This document shows positions 1 to 10,560 of a stretch of DNA of 64,000 bases, piece by piece. The notes beneath the pieces were generated by a model. The model was not told the origin of the DNA, made no database searches, and saw nothing but the letters and a program-made list of their open reading frames with translations. Source of the stretch: Candidatus Microgenomates bacterium (GTDB lineage Bacteria > Patescibacteriota > Microgenomatia > UBA1406 > HO2-37-13b); contig JANWIV010000002.1 in NCBI GenBank assembly GCA_025449735.1, positions 186,001-250,000 of the forward strand, in the 5' to 3' direction. How positions within the stretch are numbered: the first letter of the stretch is position 1; each line of letters begins with the position of its first letter. Both the position numbers and the translations under genes were made by a program.

Positions 1-456
1 ATCGGTACTTATAATGAAATTATCTTTATAGACGACTCAGCTTCAACTCACCCGGAGTCGACAATTAAAGCGCTGCGAGAATTAGGAAAAGTGGACACTT
101 TAATTTGTGGTGGTCAAAATCGTGATTTTGAATTAGATGAGCTTGCTCATGAAATTATTGCCAGTAGCGTCGAGAATGTCGTCTTATTCCCAGATACTGG
201 CAATTTGCTTGAGAGGTCATTGTTATTATCTCCTAAAAAAGCAATGCGAATTTTTAAAACCGACTCGATGGAGTTAGCGGTCAAGTTTGCCTTGGCAAAG
301 ACTAAACCAGGTAACGTTTGCCTTTTGTCGCCAGGTGCTCCTAGTTATCTCACTTTTAAAAACTTTGAGGAACGGGGAGACAAGTTCGTGTATTATTTAG
401 ATAAGTATGCTAAGAAAAAAGAAGGAACAACCGAATCGTCTCAAGATCAGCAATGA
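1..456 (+). CDS. murD: UDP-N-acetylmuramoylalanine--D-glutamate ligase, C-terminal part (5' truncated by window)
   Basis: Open frame from base 1; C-terminal LLSPGAPSYLTFKNFEERGDKF matches MurD; followed by ftsW-murG. Confidence 0.85.
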   Translation: MGTYNEIIFIDDSASTHPESTIKALRELGKVDTLICGGQNRDFELDELAHEIIASSVENVVLFPDTGNLLERSLLLSPKKAMRIFKTDSMELAVKFALAKTKPGNVCLLSPGAPSYLTFKNFEERGDKFVYYLDKYAKKKEGTTESSQDQQ

Positions 457-1507
457 TACCCGTCTGCTATTTTTTTTGCCCGTCATCCTGACAATTATTG
501 GTCTCTTTTTTATTTTTGAAGCCTCCTCAATATCAGCATACCGTGAATTTGGTGATAGTTTCTTTTTCTTAAAACGGCAGGCAATATGGTTTATATTAGG
601 GCTCTTTTCAATGTTTTCATTAGCGGTTTTTGACTATCGAAGACTGCAGTATTTTGCTTTTCCGGCATTGATTGCGACGATAGGTTTGCTTATATTAGTA
701 CTACTGCCTGGTGTCGGTAGCAGTGTCTCTGGAGCCAGACGTTGGATAGACTTGGGAATTATTAGTTTTCAACCAACCGAGTTTGCCAAGTTTTCCGTGA
801 TACTTTATCTTTCCTCATGGTTGCTACATAAACAGAAACAACGTTTTCTCTCTTTCATGATGCTGATGACTTTTATTCTGGCACTAGTGATGATCCAACC
901 AGATATGGGGACGACAATAATTCTTTTTAGCTTATTTATTTTGACTCATTTTCTAGCTGGTGAGCCGACGAGGCATTTGTTGGCGCTTGTGCCAGTGGCA
1001 ATTACTGGCTTTTTGATTCTGGTGAAAACCTCTCCCTATCGGATGCGACGCTTTCTTTCATTTCTTGATCCCAATGTTGATACCCAAGGCATAAGCTATC
1101 ATATTACCCAGATTTTGATTTCTTTGTCCTCTGGAGGTTTATTCGGTCGTGGTTTTGCCGGGAGTCGTCAAAAATATCAATTTCTACCCGAAGCGCAAAC
1201 AGATTCGATTTTTGCCATAATTGGCGAAGAGGTGGGTTTTTTAGGGTCAATTCTTATAATTGGAGTTTATCTCGCTCTTATGTACGTTGTTTATCGGGCA
1301 GCTTTGAATGCTAAAGATCGATTTGGTTTTTTGCTCGCGAGCTCTACTTTTGCTTTAATATCAATTCAAATCTTAGTAAATCTTGGTGGTATGGTGGGGT
1401 TGATACCGCTGACAGGAGTGCCGTTACCATTTATATCCTATGGTGGCTCCTCGCTTTTGGTATTTTTTGCTTTAATGGGAATCGTTATCAACGTTTCTCG
1501 TAAATGA
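407..1507 (+). CDS. ftsW: SEDS peptidoglycan polymerase FtsW
   Basis: Polytopic SEDS protein with GARRWIDLG...QPTEFAKFS, PFISYGGSS; dcw position. Exact start uncertain (overlaps murD by 50 nt). Confidence 0.9.
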   Translation: MLRKKKEQPNRLKISNDTRLLFFLPVILTIIGLFFIFEASSISAYREFGDSFFFLKRQAIWFILGLFSMFSLAVFDYRRLQYFAFPALIATIGLLILVLLPGVGSSVSGARRWIDLGIISFQPTEFAKFSVILYLSSWLLHKQKQRFLSFMMLMTFILALVMIQPDMGTTIILFSLFILTHFLAGEPTRHLLALVPVAITGFLILVKTSPYRMRRFLSFLDPNVDTQGISYHITQILISLSSGGLFGRGFAGSRQKYQFLPEAQTDSIFAIIGEEVGFLGSILIIGVYLALMYVVYRAALNAKDRFGFLLASSTFALISIQILVNLGGMVGLIPLTGVPLPFISYGGSSLLVFFALMGIVINVSRK

Positions 1508-1562
1508 TCTATCTTATTGCAAAAGCTTTTTTAGGTTGTTAATTTGATAAAATATTAAAGCG

Positions 1563-2639
1563 ATGAAAATACTAATTACCGGAGGACATATTACTCCAGC
1601 CATAGCGGTAATTGAAGAACTCAAAAAGAGTCGAAATGTTGAAATTGTCATGGTTGGGCGTAAATATAGCCAAGTTGATGAGAAGGCACCTTCATTTGAA
1701 TATGCGGAGCTAAAGCGGCAGAATATACGATTTATCAATTTGAAAACGGGCCGATTAAATAGAAAACTGTCAATCTCAACGCTCATTAATTTAATTCTTT
1801 TTGCAAGAGGTCTGCTTCAATCTCAAAAAATAGTTGGTCGCGAAAAACCCGATAAAATCCTAAGTTTTGGAGGTTATTTAGCGCTACCGATTGCAATTGC
1901 TGGTTATTTTCGAGGGATCCTAGTCTATACTCATGAACAAACTTTGGTTCCAGGTTTGTCAAATCGAATTATTGGTTGGTTTGCTAAAAATATTTTTGTT
2001 GCATTTCCTCAGACTAGACAGTATTTTCCATCCTCAAAAACAATTATCAGCGGTAATCCAATTCGGTCAACAATTTTTAAAGCCAGCTTAAACGAGATTA
2101 AGCTTCCACATGACCGACCGATAATATTTGTAACTGGAGGTTCAATGGGCGCTCATGCCATAAATATTCATATCGAAGCCATTTTGCCCGAACTACTCAA
2201 TAAATATACAATTGTCCATCAAACTGGCAATGTCAAAAAATATGATGATTTCAGCAGACTTTCCAAGCTCAATGATCAGAATTACCTTGTGCGTCAACAT
2301 TTTTCCAGTGAGGAAATGGGTTCTATTTACCAACAAGCGAGTCTTATTATCAGCCGCGCTGGTGCTAATACCATTTTTGAGCTAATCAAACTTCGCAAAC
2401 CCGCTGTTCTGATCCCTTTGCCAGGAGCAGCCGCTGGCGAGCAGCAAGCTCATGCAGAGCTACTAGAAAAAGCCGGTGTTGCTAAGATTTTTAATCAAAG
2501 ATCTCCGAGTGACGAATTGCTTGAATTGATCAAAGTACTCATAAACGATGAAAAGTCGGCTATTGCAGCATATTCTTTGATGCAGACGCTTGTCAAGGAT
2601 GATGCCGCCATTATAATCAAGACTATTCTTTTGGCATAA
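1563..2639 (+). CDS. murG: UDP-GlcNAc:undecaprenyl-PP-MurNAc-pentapeptide GlcNAc transferase
   Basis: N-terminal ITGGHITPA, VTGGSMGAHAIN, ISRAGANTIFEL, PLPGAAAGEQQAHAE motifs. Confidence 0.9.
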   Translation: MKILITGGHITPAIAVIEELKKSRNVEIVMVGRKYSQVDEKAPSFEYAELKRQNIRFINLKTGRLNRKLSISTLINLILFARGLLQSQKIVGREKPDKILSFGGYLALPIAIAGYFRGILVYTHEQTLVPGLSNRIIGWFAKNIFVAFPQTRQYFPSSKTIISGNPIRSTIFKASLNEIKLPHDRPIIFVTGGSMGAHAINIHIEAILPELLNKYTIVHQTGNVKKYDDFSRLSKLNDQNYLVRQHFSSEEMGSIYQQASLIISRAGANTIFELIKLRKPAVLIPLPGAAAGEQQAHAELLEKAGVAKIFNQRSPSDELLELIKVLINDEKSAIAAYSLMQTLVKDDAAIIIKTILLA

Positions 2640-2645
2640 TTAGTT

Positions 2646-3353
2646 ATGTGGAAAAGAATCACATCCCTGTATAGACTAAGAATATTTACTTATCTACTTG
2701 CAATTTTAATTAGTTTTAGCCTGGTTGGTTTGTTCATTTTTTTTACCGTGCGATCAATTACGGTCAATGGTATTGAAAAACTTGATGGTTTGGCCTCAAT
2801 TTATGGTAAGTCACTACTTCTCCTTTCAGAGAGCGAGATCGCTGAAAATATTTATAATCGCAATCCGGTAGTTGAGTCAGTGGTAATAAGAAAACAATAT
2901 CCCCAAACCCTAATAATTAAAGTTGGTAGAAGTGTGCCAGTAGCTTATTTGCAAGGAGCTGACGGCTACTTTGCGCTTTCAAAAAATTCACGGATAATTG
3001 AAAAAGTGACGACGATAGCGCAGCAAAATTCGTTGCCGATTATTAAATACTATCAACAATTAGGTTTTCAATCCTATTTATTGGGAGAGCCAATAAAGAG
3101 TAAAGATATTGTTGCGGCGCTTCAATTTGCTGATAATTTAACCGATAATAACGAAAAAATTATTCGCATTGATATTACTGATCTCAATATGATAGTATTA
3201 GTCAGTGAGACAAGAAAATATATATTTACTGCCGAGAAAGACGCCCAAATTCAACTTTTACAACTGAGTGCGATAAATAAGGAATTTAAGTTATCAAATC
3301 AAGAATTTAAAACTCTTGATCTTAGATTTAGCAAGCCAATAGTGACATTCTAG
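2646..3353 (+). CDS. ftsQ: FtsQ-type POTRA cell division protein
   Basis: Single N-terminal TM, POTRA-like region, between murG and ftsA. Confidence 0.75.
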   Translation: MWKRITSLYRLRIFTYLLAILISFSLVGLFIFFTVRSITVNGIEKLDGLASIYGKSLLLLSESEIAENIYNRNPVVESVVIRKQYPQTLIIKVGRSVPVAYLQGADGYFALSKNSRIIEKVTTIAQQNSLPIIKYYQQLGFQSYLLGEPIKSKDIVAALQFADNLTDNNEKIIRIDITDLNMIVLVSETRKYIFTAEKDAQIQLLQLSAINKEFKLSNQEFKTLDLRFSKPIVTF

Positions 3354-3414
3354 ATCAAGATTGAAAGATAATGGTAAATATTAAAAAAGTTCACTTTATT
3401 TTTTAGCTGGATAA

Positions 3415-4677
3415 ATGACTGACACAATAATAACTGGTATCGATGTAGGTTCAAGCAAAGTCGCGACAATCATTGCTAAACTTTCTGAGGATGAAGAAAC
3501 ACCAAGGATCATGGGATTCTCCAGTGTGCCTTCTCGCGGTGTCAAACGTGGCACAATCGTTGACATCAATAAAGTGACGGAAACGGTCGAAAAATCAGTA
3601 GAGAAGGCAGAAAGAATGGCTGGAGTGAAGATCAGCTCAGCATTTGTGACTGTCGGTGGACCGCATATTGAGTCGCTCAATTCCCAAGGTGTGGTGGCGG
3701 TCTCGCATCCTGAGGTTGAGATCGGCAGTGAAGATATTGATAGAGTCGTTGATGCCGCTCGGGCCATTTCTTTGTCATCAACCCGTGAGGTAATTGAGGT
3801 TTTACCACGTGAGTTTATTGTTGATGGTCAGGGAGGAATTAATAATCCGGTGGGCATGAGTGGTGTGAGACTAGAAGTAAACACTCATATTATTACCGCG
3901 AGCGTCACTAATCTTAAGAATTTAGAAAGATGCTTGTCAGATTTGGGTATTGATACTGAGGACTTTGTCTTCTCATCTTTGTCTTCTGTCTATTCAGCTG
4001 TTTCTGATACGGAGCGCGAGCTTGGAGTTGCTGTTATCGATTTAGGTGGCGGGAAAATTGATATTTGTGTATACGTCGAGGGTTCGCTATCTTATTCAAC
4101 CAGTATTCCAATAGGAGCGCGTCATATCACGAATGATATTGCAGTAGGCTTAAGAATCTCACTAGAATCCGCTGAAAAAATAAAATTAATGCTCTCAAAA
4201 ATAGATACCAAAGAATTATCAGCCCGAGATGAGATTGATATTTCAAAATTGGCGCTTGAGGAAGGACTGAAGAAAATTTCCTACAAGACGGTCGTCGATG
4301 GCATTATTCGTCCTCGACTTGAAGAGATGTTTGAGGAAGTACTAGCAAAGCTTGAGACCGAAAGCATGATCACCCAAATCCCCTCCGGCTTGGTGATTAC
4401 TGGCGGTGGGGCGCTGACCGTTGGAGCGATTGAATGTGCTAAGCGGGTCATTGGGTTGCCAGCTAGAATCGGCACTCCTTCTCATGTGACCGGTCTTGTA
4501 GACGAGGTATTATTTCCTCAATATACCGCTGTTGTTGGACTGCTCTTATATGGTAAAAACTTCAAACCAAGCCAAAGTGGGGCAGGATTTAAGGATTTTG
4601 ACAAGATCTTCCGCAATTTTTCCATGAAAAGCTCAATGAGAAAGATGACTGATCTGGTAAAATCGCTTATTCCATGA
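3415..4677 (+). CDS. ftsA: Cell division protein FtsA
   Basis: Actin-fold motifs GIDVGSSKVATII, VIDLGGGKIDICVY, VITGGGALT; C-terminal amphipathic helix. Confidence 0.95.
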   Translation: MTDTIITGIDVGSSKVATIIAKLSEDEETPRIMGFSSVPSRGVKRGTIVDINKVTETVEKSVEKAERMAGVKISSAFVTVGGPHIESLNSQGVVAVSHPEVEIGSEDIDRVVDAARAISLSSTREVIEVLPREFIVDGQGGINNPVGMSGVRLEVNTHIITASVTNLKNLERCLSDLGIDTEDFVFSSLSSVYSAVSDTERELGVAVIDLGGGKIDICVYVEGSLSYSTSIPIGARHITNDIAVGLRISLESAEKIKLMLSKIDTKELSARDEIDISKLALEEGLKKISYKTVVDGIIRPRLEEMFEEVLAKLETESMITQIPSGLVITGGGALTVGAIECAKRVIGLPARIGTPSHVTGLVDEVLFPQYTAVVGLLLYGKNFKPSQSGAGFKDFDKIFRNFSMKSSMRKMTDLVKSLIP

Positions 4678-4742
4678 TTTAATTCGTGAAAAAATTGTGT
4701 TATAGTACGGTAATTCTTAATAGGTAAGAAAAATAATCAGAT

Positions 4743-5870
4743 ATGTTAGTCAAGCCACACGCAGGACAACCAGCTAAAATTAAGGTCATCGGAATTGGTG
4801 GTGGCGGTGGTAATGCCTTAACCACGATGATTAAGGAGGAAGACATTGTTGGTGTTGAATTTGTGGCGGTTAACACTGATGCACAAGCACTACTAGCTCA
4901 CTCCGCTGATACCAAAATTCAAATCGGTGAAAATCTAAGTAAAGGACTCGGTTCGGGAGGAGATCCACAAATCGGACACCAGGCAGCTGAGGAATCGCGA
5001 GAAAAATTAAAAGAGCATTTAGAAGGATCTGACATGATTTTTATTGCTGCCGGTCAAGGTGGTGGTACTGGCACTGGGGCGAGCCCAATTATCGCAGAGA
5101 TTGGTCGTGAGGTCGGTGCGCTTACAGTGGCTGTCGTGACGCGTCCTTTTGCTTTTGAGGGTTCACGACGCAAAGTTTTGGCTGAAGAGGGAATCAATAA
5201 TTTGAAAGATAAGGTTGATACCTTAATTATTATCCCTAATCAAAAAGTTCTTGAAATCATCGATTCGAAGGTCAGCATGCTAGAAGCATTTAAAAAAGTC
5301 GATTCAGTGCTTCATCAGGGAGTCAAGGGAATTGCGGAGCTAATTACTATTCCAGGTCTTGTTAATGTTGACTTTGCTGATGTGAGGAGCATAATGCAAG
5401 ATGCTGGCACGGCGCTGATGGGAATTGGTACCGCTAGCGGTGAAAATCGCACTATCCAGGCAATTAAGCAAGCCATTTCTTCACCTCTCTTAGAAACATC
5501 AATAGAAGGGGCAAAAGGGGTGCTTTTCAATATTGTTGGTGGCCCGGATCTTTCAATGAGTGAAGTTGATGAGGCGGCTTCGGTTATCGCCAAGACCGTC
5601 GACCCTGATGCTGATATTATTTTTGGTGCTGTTATTGATGACAAAATGCTTGACCAGGTGAGGGTGACGGTTATCGCCACTAAAATCGATCCACGTCGAC
5701 TTCGACTCTCCCGATCAGTGCAAAACAATCCCGTTTCAACGCCAATACGCAATTTTAATTTGGAGGAGGAAGAAAAGCCAGTTGAAAACATCAATGATCA
5801 AAGGCATGATGACAGTTTTAGTACTGAGGAAAATGAATTTGACACCCCAACTTTCCTGAGAAAAAAATGA
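4743..5870 (+). CDS. ftsZ: Cell division GTPase FtsZ
   Basis: GQGGGTGTGASP tubulin signature, N-terminal GIGGGGGNAL, C-terminal FDTPTFLRKK tail. Confidence 0.98.
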   Translation: MLVKPHAGQPAKIKVIGIGGGGGNALTTMIKEEDIVGVEFVAVNTDAQALLAHSADTKIQIGENLSKGLGSGGDPQIGHQAAEESREKLKEHLEGSDMIFIAAGQGGGTGTGASPIIAEIGREVGALTVAVVTRPFAFEGSRRKVLAEEGINNLKDKVDTLIIIPNQKVLEIIDSKVSMLEAFKKVDSVLHQGVKGIAELITIPGLVNVDFADVRSIMQDAGTALMGIGTASGENRTIQAIKQAISSPLLETSIEGAKGVLFNIVGGPDLSMSEVDEAASVIAKTVDPDADIIFGAVIDDKMLDQVRVTVIATKIDPRRLRLSRSVQNNPVSTPIRNFNLEEEEKPVENINDQRHDDSFSTEENEFDTPTFLRKK

Positions 5871-6205
5871 TAAATGCTGATTTAACTACAAAAAAATGTG
5901 TTCCTTGTGAAGGGGGAGATGAGCCGATGACTCGGGATGAGTTTGCTGTCTACGTAGACCAAGTCAAAAATTGGGATATAGCCGACGATATAAAATTGAA
6001 ACGCATGTTTAAGTTTAAAGATTTCAAAGCGGCATTAAATTTTGTCAATGAGGTTGGCGCTTTGGCAGAAGAGGAGGGTCATCATCCGAATATCAATCTT
6101 TGGGGCTGGAACAAGGTTTCAATTACCCTAACAACACATGCCATAGGTGGTCTATCAATAAACGATTTCATTATGGCCGTCAAAATTGACAAGCTAAATG
6201 ATTAG
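5867..6205 (+). CDS. Pterin-4a-carbinolamine dehydratase-like protein
   Basis: EEEGHHPNINLWGWNKVSITLTTHAIGGLS motif of PCD family; overlaps ftsZ stop (ATGA). Confidence 0.85.
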   Translation: MINADLTTKKCVPCEGGDEPMTRDEFAVYVDQVKNWDIADDIKLKRMFKFKDFKAALNFVNEVGALAEEEGHHPNINLWGWNKVSITLTTHAIGGLSINDFIMAVKIDKLND

Positions 6206-6338
6206 TCTTTAAAAATTTACTTGCTTCTAGGGCATATATTTCCCTACCATTTCGATTTTCTACTCGCGTATTATAATATATATGAATCGATTCTAGTTAT
6301 TCTAACAGCCTTTATGAATTAGTATATAATATAATTAT

Positions 6339-9143
6339 ATGTTTGATTCCCTTGATACCAAACCAGACTTTCCTAAAATAGAAGAGGATATCATCGCTTA
6401 CTGGAAAGAAAATTCCATTTTCGAGAAATCTGTAAATAAAGGAAGAAAGAATAAAAAGTGGACTTTTCTTGATGGGCCACCATTTATTACTGGATTGCCA
6501 CATTATGGCAGCTTGCTCTCAAGCATTCCCAAGGATCTATATCCCCGATTTTGGACGATGAAAGGTTATACTGTCGAGCGTGTTTGGGGTTGGGATTGCC
6601 ATGGCTTGCCAGCCGAAAATAAAGTTGAGGAAAAATTAGGGATAACTCGAAAACGCGATATTGAAGATAAAATTGGTATAAAAACCTTCATTGATGAATG
6701 CAAGCGCTATGTATCGACTGTTTCTGAAGATTGGGAATGGTATATCGATCACATTGCCCGATTTGTCGATTTTAAGAATAGCTATCGCACCATGGATAAG
6801 TCCTATATGGAGACAGTGATGTGGGTATTCAAAGAGTTATACGATAAGAATTTGATTTATAAGGGTTTAAGAGTATCGCTCTATTGTCCTCATTGTGCGA
6901 CACCAATCTCAAATTTTGAAGTGGCGATGGATGCCGATAATTATAAAACTGAAACTGATCCAGCGACAATTTACAAATATCCATTAGTTGGTGAAAACAA
7001 TACCTTTGTTTTGGCTTGGTCGACGACACCTTGGAACAAAATTGTCACTCCTGCCCTTGCGGTTAATCCAGAGCTTAATTATGTTAAGGTTGAGCAGGAG
7101 GGGGAACGCTATATTCTGGCAGAATCGACGCTGAAAATCCTCAAAAAAGGCGCGCACAAAGTCGTCGGTAAGACAACTGGAAAAGATTTGATAGGTAAGA
7201 AATTTACCCCTCATTACGATTATTATAAAATTGGAGATGGCAAACGTGCCTTTGAAATCATCTGTGGGGATTTTGTCACTGCTGAGGAGGGGACTGGCGT
7301 CGTGACGATCGCAGCATATGGTGAGGAGGATTTGAAGGCAATGAAGGAGAATGATATTCATATTGAGCTGCATTTAGATGAAGATGGTATGGTCAAGTCA
7401 GATGTACCAATTTTCAGTGGCATGTATTATCTAAAAGCAAACAAAGCGGTAAATGAAGATTTGCACAATCGGGGACTCATTTATTCTAACGAATCCTTGA
7501 GCCATCCAGTACCTCATTGCTGGCGCTGTAGCACTCGTCTTTATTACGCGCCCCAGGATGCTTGGTTCGTCGATATTACGACACTAAAGCCGAAACTAAA
7601 TGAATCCGCGAAGATAATCAATTGGTTCCCAAGCCATTTTAAAGAGGGAAGATTTGCCAAAAGTATGGCCTCGGCCCCAGATTGGTGTATTTCTCGTTCT
7701 CGTTATTGGGGTAGTCCGGTACCAGTATGGGAGTGTAGTTGTGGGGAGCGTTTTGTGCCTGGTTCCATTTCTGAGTTAGAAGCGGCATCGGGCTCAAAGA
7801 TTGATGAACTGCACCGTCCTGAAATTGATGAGGTAATTGTTAAATGCAAAAAATGTGGTCAGGAGGTGCATCGGGTCAAGGAAGTGCTTGATAGTTGGAT
7901 TGAGGCTGGTTCTGCCCCATACGCAAGTCATCACTATCCATTTAATAAAGAATCCAAACTTGAAGATTTTTTCCCACCGGATTTTATAGTTGAATATACC
8001 GGACAAATCAGAGCTTGGTTTTATGTCCTTCACGTTTTAGGCACCGCCCTATTTAATCAAGCGGCTTTTAAAAATGTCGTCGTCACTGGTGTCATTCTTG
8101 GCACTGATGGTCGAAAAATGAGCAAAAACTTTGGTAATTATCCTGATCCTCGCGAAATGCTTGATAAATATGGGGGGGATAGTTTGCGACTTTATCTTAT
8201 GGGGAGCTCGGTGATGAGAGGTGAGGATATTATTATCTCCGAGGAAGAATATCGCGCCAGCTTAAGAGATCTTTTGCTTCCATATTGGAACATTACCCGT
8301 TTTTTTGTTGATTCAGCACAATTTCACCACTGGAAGCCTGATAATGAAAAAAACGCATCCGACGACGAGCTTGATCAGTGGATATTATCGAGAATGAACG
8401 GTAGCATCAAACAGGTCACTCAGGAACTTGAAAGCTTCAATACACCAAAAGCGGTTGAATTAATCAAAAATTTCGTTGTCCGCGATCTTTCAATGTGGTA
8501 CTTAAGAAGAGCAAAAGAAAATTTGAGGCCGGAAATGACTGATCCAGTTATTATTAATCGCACTTTATCGACCTTATACCAGATCCTTATAGAATATTCT
8601 AAGGTGATGGCACCAATAATTCCATTTTTAACTGAAGCGATTTATCGAAAGCTGACAAAATCAGAATCAATCCATCTTGAATCATGGCCAGATTACGAAA
8701 ATGAGAATAAGGCACTTGAAGAAGAAATGGACTGGGTAATGAAACTATGCTCAGCAGTACACTCAGTGCGCAAAAAAAATAATATCGCCGTTAGAATCCC
8801 AATCCGCAAAATTAACTATAGTGGCCCATTCGAATTGACTTTGCCCTTTTTGGAGATTGCGAAATCAGAAACAAATATATATGAAATTTTATTCAAGAAA
8901 AAGAGTGAAATGCTTGAGTTAAATATAGATACTACAGAAAAAAATCTGGATATCGAAGCAGGAAAAGCACGAGAAATTGTTCGCTCGATTCAGCAACAAA
9001 GACACAAAATGGGTTTGTCTATTAAAGATATTATATCGGTGACCGTACCTGATTTTCCTGAAGAATTTAAAGACTATATTATTACTCGAACACAAGCAAA
9101 GGAGCTAATAACTGGCGATAAACTAACAATCACAGTGATATAA
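6339..9143 (+). CDS. ileS: Isoleucyl-tRNA synthetase
   Basis: Class I motifs GLPHYGSLL and KMSKNFGNYPDP; WGWDCHGLPAENKVEE. Confidence 0.97.
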   Translation: MFDSLDTKPDFPKIEEDIIAYWKENSIFEKSVNKGRKNKKWTFLDGPPFITGLPHYGSLLSSIPKDLYPRFWTMKGYTVERVWGWDCHGLPAENKVEEKLGITRKRDIEDKIGIKTFIDECKRYVSTVSEDWEWYIDHIARFVDFKNSYRTMDKSYMETVMWVFKELYDKNLIYKGLRVSLYCPHCATPISNFEVAMDADNYKTETDPATIYKYPLVGENNTFVLAWSTTPWNKIVTPALAVNPELNYVKVEQEGERYILAESTLKILKKGAHKVVGKTTGKDLIGKKFTPHYDYYKIGDGKRAFEIICGDFVTAEEGTGVVTIAAYGEEDLKAMKENDIHIELHLDEDGMVKSDVPIFSGMYYLKANKAVNEDLHNRGLIYSNESLSHPVPHCWRCSTRLYYAPQDAWFVDITTLKPKLNESAKIINWFPSHFKEGRFAKSMASAPDWCISRSRYWGSPVPVWECSCGERFVPGSISELEAASGSKIDELHRPEIDEVIVKCKKCGQEVHRVKEVLDSWIEAGSAPYASHHYPFNKESKLEDFFPPDFIVEYTGQIRAWFYVLHVLGTALFNQAAFKNVVVTGVILGTDGRKMSKNFGNYPDPREMLDKYGGDSLRLYLMGSSVMRGEDIIISEEEYRASLRDLLLPYWNITRFFVDSAQFHHWKPDNEKNASDDELDQWILSRMNGSIKQVTQELESFNTPKAVELIKNFVVRDLSMWYLRRAKENLRPEMTDPVIINRTLSTLYQILIEYSKVMAPIIPFLTEAIYRKLTKSESIHLESWPDYENENKALEEEMDWVMKLCSAVHSVRKKNNIAVRIPIRKINYSGPFELTLPFLEIAKSETNIYEILFKKKSEMLELNIDTTEKNLDIEAGKAREIVRSIQQQRHKMGLSIKDIISVTVPDFPEEFKDYIITRTQAKELITGDKLTITVI

Positions 9144-9152
9144 TGAAGCTTC

Positions 9153-10187
9153 ATGAGTCGCAAATTTGATCTCGTACTCCTTCTTCCTATTCTACTATTG
9201 TCTCTTTTAGGTAGTTTGAATATGTTTGGTATCAAGCGAGAACTTTTCTTAAGCCATACTATTTTTTTGCTAGTCGGAGTTATCATCTTTTATCTAATAT
9301 CACATGTTCGAACAGTGGTTATGTATACCCATACCAAATTAATTTATATTTCTTCCTTGCTGTTATTTTTTTTAGTTTTTTTAATTGGCACTCAAGTTCG
9401 TGGTGCTACTCGATGGCTCGATTTATATTTCTTCAGATTCCAACCTTCTGAGCTTTTTAAACCGCTTTTTTTGATTTTAATCAGTCATCAGTTGGCTCAA
9501 AGTGATGAACGTAACCTCAATTGGTTGGTGGCCAATTCAATTTATTTAGGTCTTCCGATTCTATTTATATTGTTACAACCAGACCTCGGAAATGCTTTGC
9601 TTTATATGGCTACTTTCTGGTTACTGCTTTTTTTTACCGGTGTACCGAGAAAATATTTTATGAGCACATTCACAATCGGAATCGTGCTTCTGCCTTTAAT
9701 TGCTCAAGGGTTAAAAGATTATCAGAAGGCTAGACTGTTCAGTTTTATTAACCCAGAGATTGATCCGTTAGGGCTATCATATAATCTTACCCAATCAGCA
9801 ATCAGCATCGGTTCTGGAGGCTTTTTTGGCAAGGGATTAGGGCTCGGGACCCAATCTCGTTTTCAGTTTTTGCCAGAATTTCATACTGACTTTGCTTTTG
9901 CATCATTTGTTGAGCAATTTGGCTTTTTGGGTGGATTGGTAGTTATATCCCTTTTTATGCTGATAATATATCGGTTATTTATCAAATTTAGCCTAGTTAA
10001 AGGAGAACTAAAAAAACGAATCTATTTATTAGGTGTAATAATTTTCTTTTTTATAACCGTATTTGTCAATATCGGGATGAATCTAGGAATTCTTCCGGTA
10101 ACCGGAATTGCCTTACCGTTCATATCCTATGGCGGTTCATCAACCTTATCTATATATATAATGCTAGGAATTGCGAGCGCCTTGTGA
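9153..10187 (+). CDS. rodA: SEDS protein, RodA-like
   Basis: GATRWLDLYFFRFQPSELFKP ... PFISYGGSSTLS; second SEDS paralogue, 10 TM-like. Confidence 0.85.
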   Translation: MSRKFDLVLLLPILLLSLLGSLNMFGIKRELFLSHTIFLLVGVIIFYLISHVRTVVMYTHTKLIYISSLLLFFLVFLIGTQVRGATRWLDLYFFRFQPSELFKPLFLILISHQLAQSDERNLNWLVANSIYLGLPILFILLQPDLGNALLYMATFWLLLFFTGVPRKYFMSTFTIGIVLLPLIAQGLKDYQKARLFSFINPEIDPLGLSYNLTQSAISIGSGGFFGKGLGLGTQSRFQFLPEFHTDFAFASFVEQFGFLGGLVVISLFMLIIYRLFIKFSLVKGELKKRIYLLGVIIFFFITVFVNIGMNLGILPVTGIALPFISYGGSSTLSIYIMLGIASAL

Positions 10188-10201
10188 TATAATTTGTGAT
10201 T

Positions 10202-10510
10202 ATGAAAATGGCAGTAATTAAAACCGGTGGCAAGCAATATTTGGTTGGCAAAGATAGTGAACTACTTGTTGACAATCTCAATGTTGAAGCTGGCAAAACT
10301 CTAGAGATTGATAAATTAGCAGACATTGACAGTGAAAGTCATGAAGTTAAGCTCGGCACTCCAGTATTGCCTGCTAAGGTGAAAGTGGAAATTATTGAAT
10401 CAATCAAGGGCGATAAGATTCATGTGGCTCGGTTTAAAGCCAAGTCTCGCTATCGAAAAGTACGCGGTTTTCGAGCCCGACTGTCGCGAATTAAGATAGT
10501 TGCTATTTAA
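10202..10510 (+). CDS. rplU: 50S ribosomal protein L21
   Basis: MAVIKTGGKQYLV start and KSRYRKVRGFRARLSRIKI end; start set at ATG 10202. Confidence 0.95.
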   Translation: MKMAVIKTGGKQYLVGKDSELLVDNLNVEAGKTLEIDKLADIDSESHEVKLGTPVLPAKVKVEIIESIKGDKIHVARFKAKSRYRKVRGFRARLSRIKIVAI

Positions 10511-10530
10511 TTTTTGTATAAAATTTTTTA

Positions 10531-10558
10531 GATTTTCATTTTCAATTTTAATTTAACA
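10531..10558. repeat. Weak heptad array N (4x7) between rplU and rpmA
   Basis: GATTTTC ATTTTCA ATTTTAA TTTAACA. Confidence 0.45.
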
Positions 10559-10560
10559 AT

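Noticed and set aside
5315-5794. 159-aa antisense ORF in ftsZ, and similar antisense ORFs in ftsA, atpF, atpC and elsewhere
   Set aside because: Overlap strongly supported genes on the opposite strand, with low-complexity Ser/Ile-rich products.
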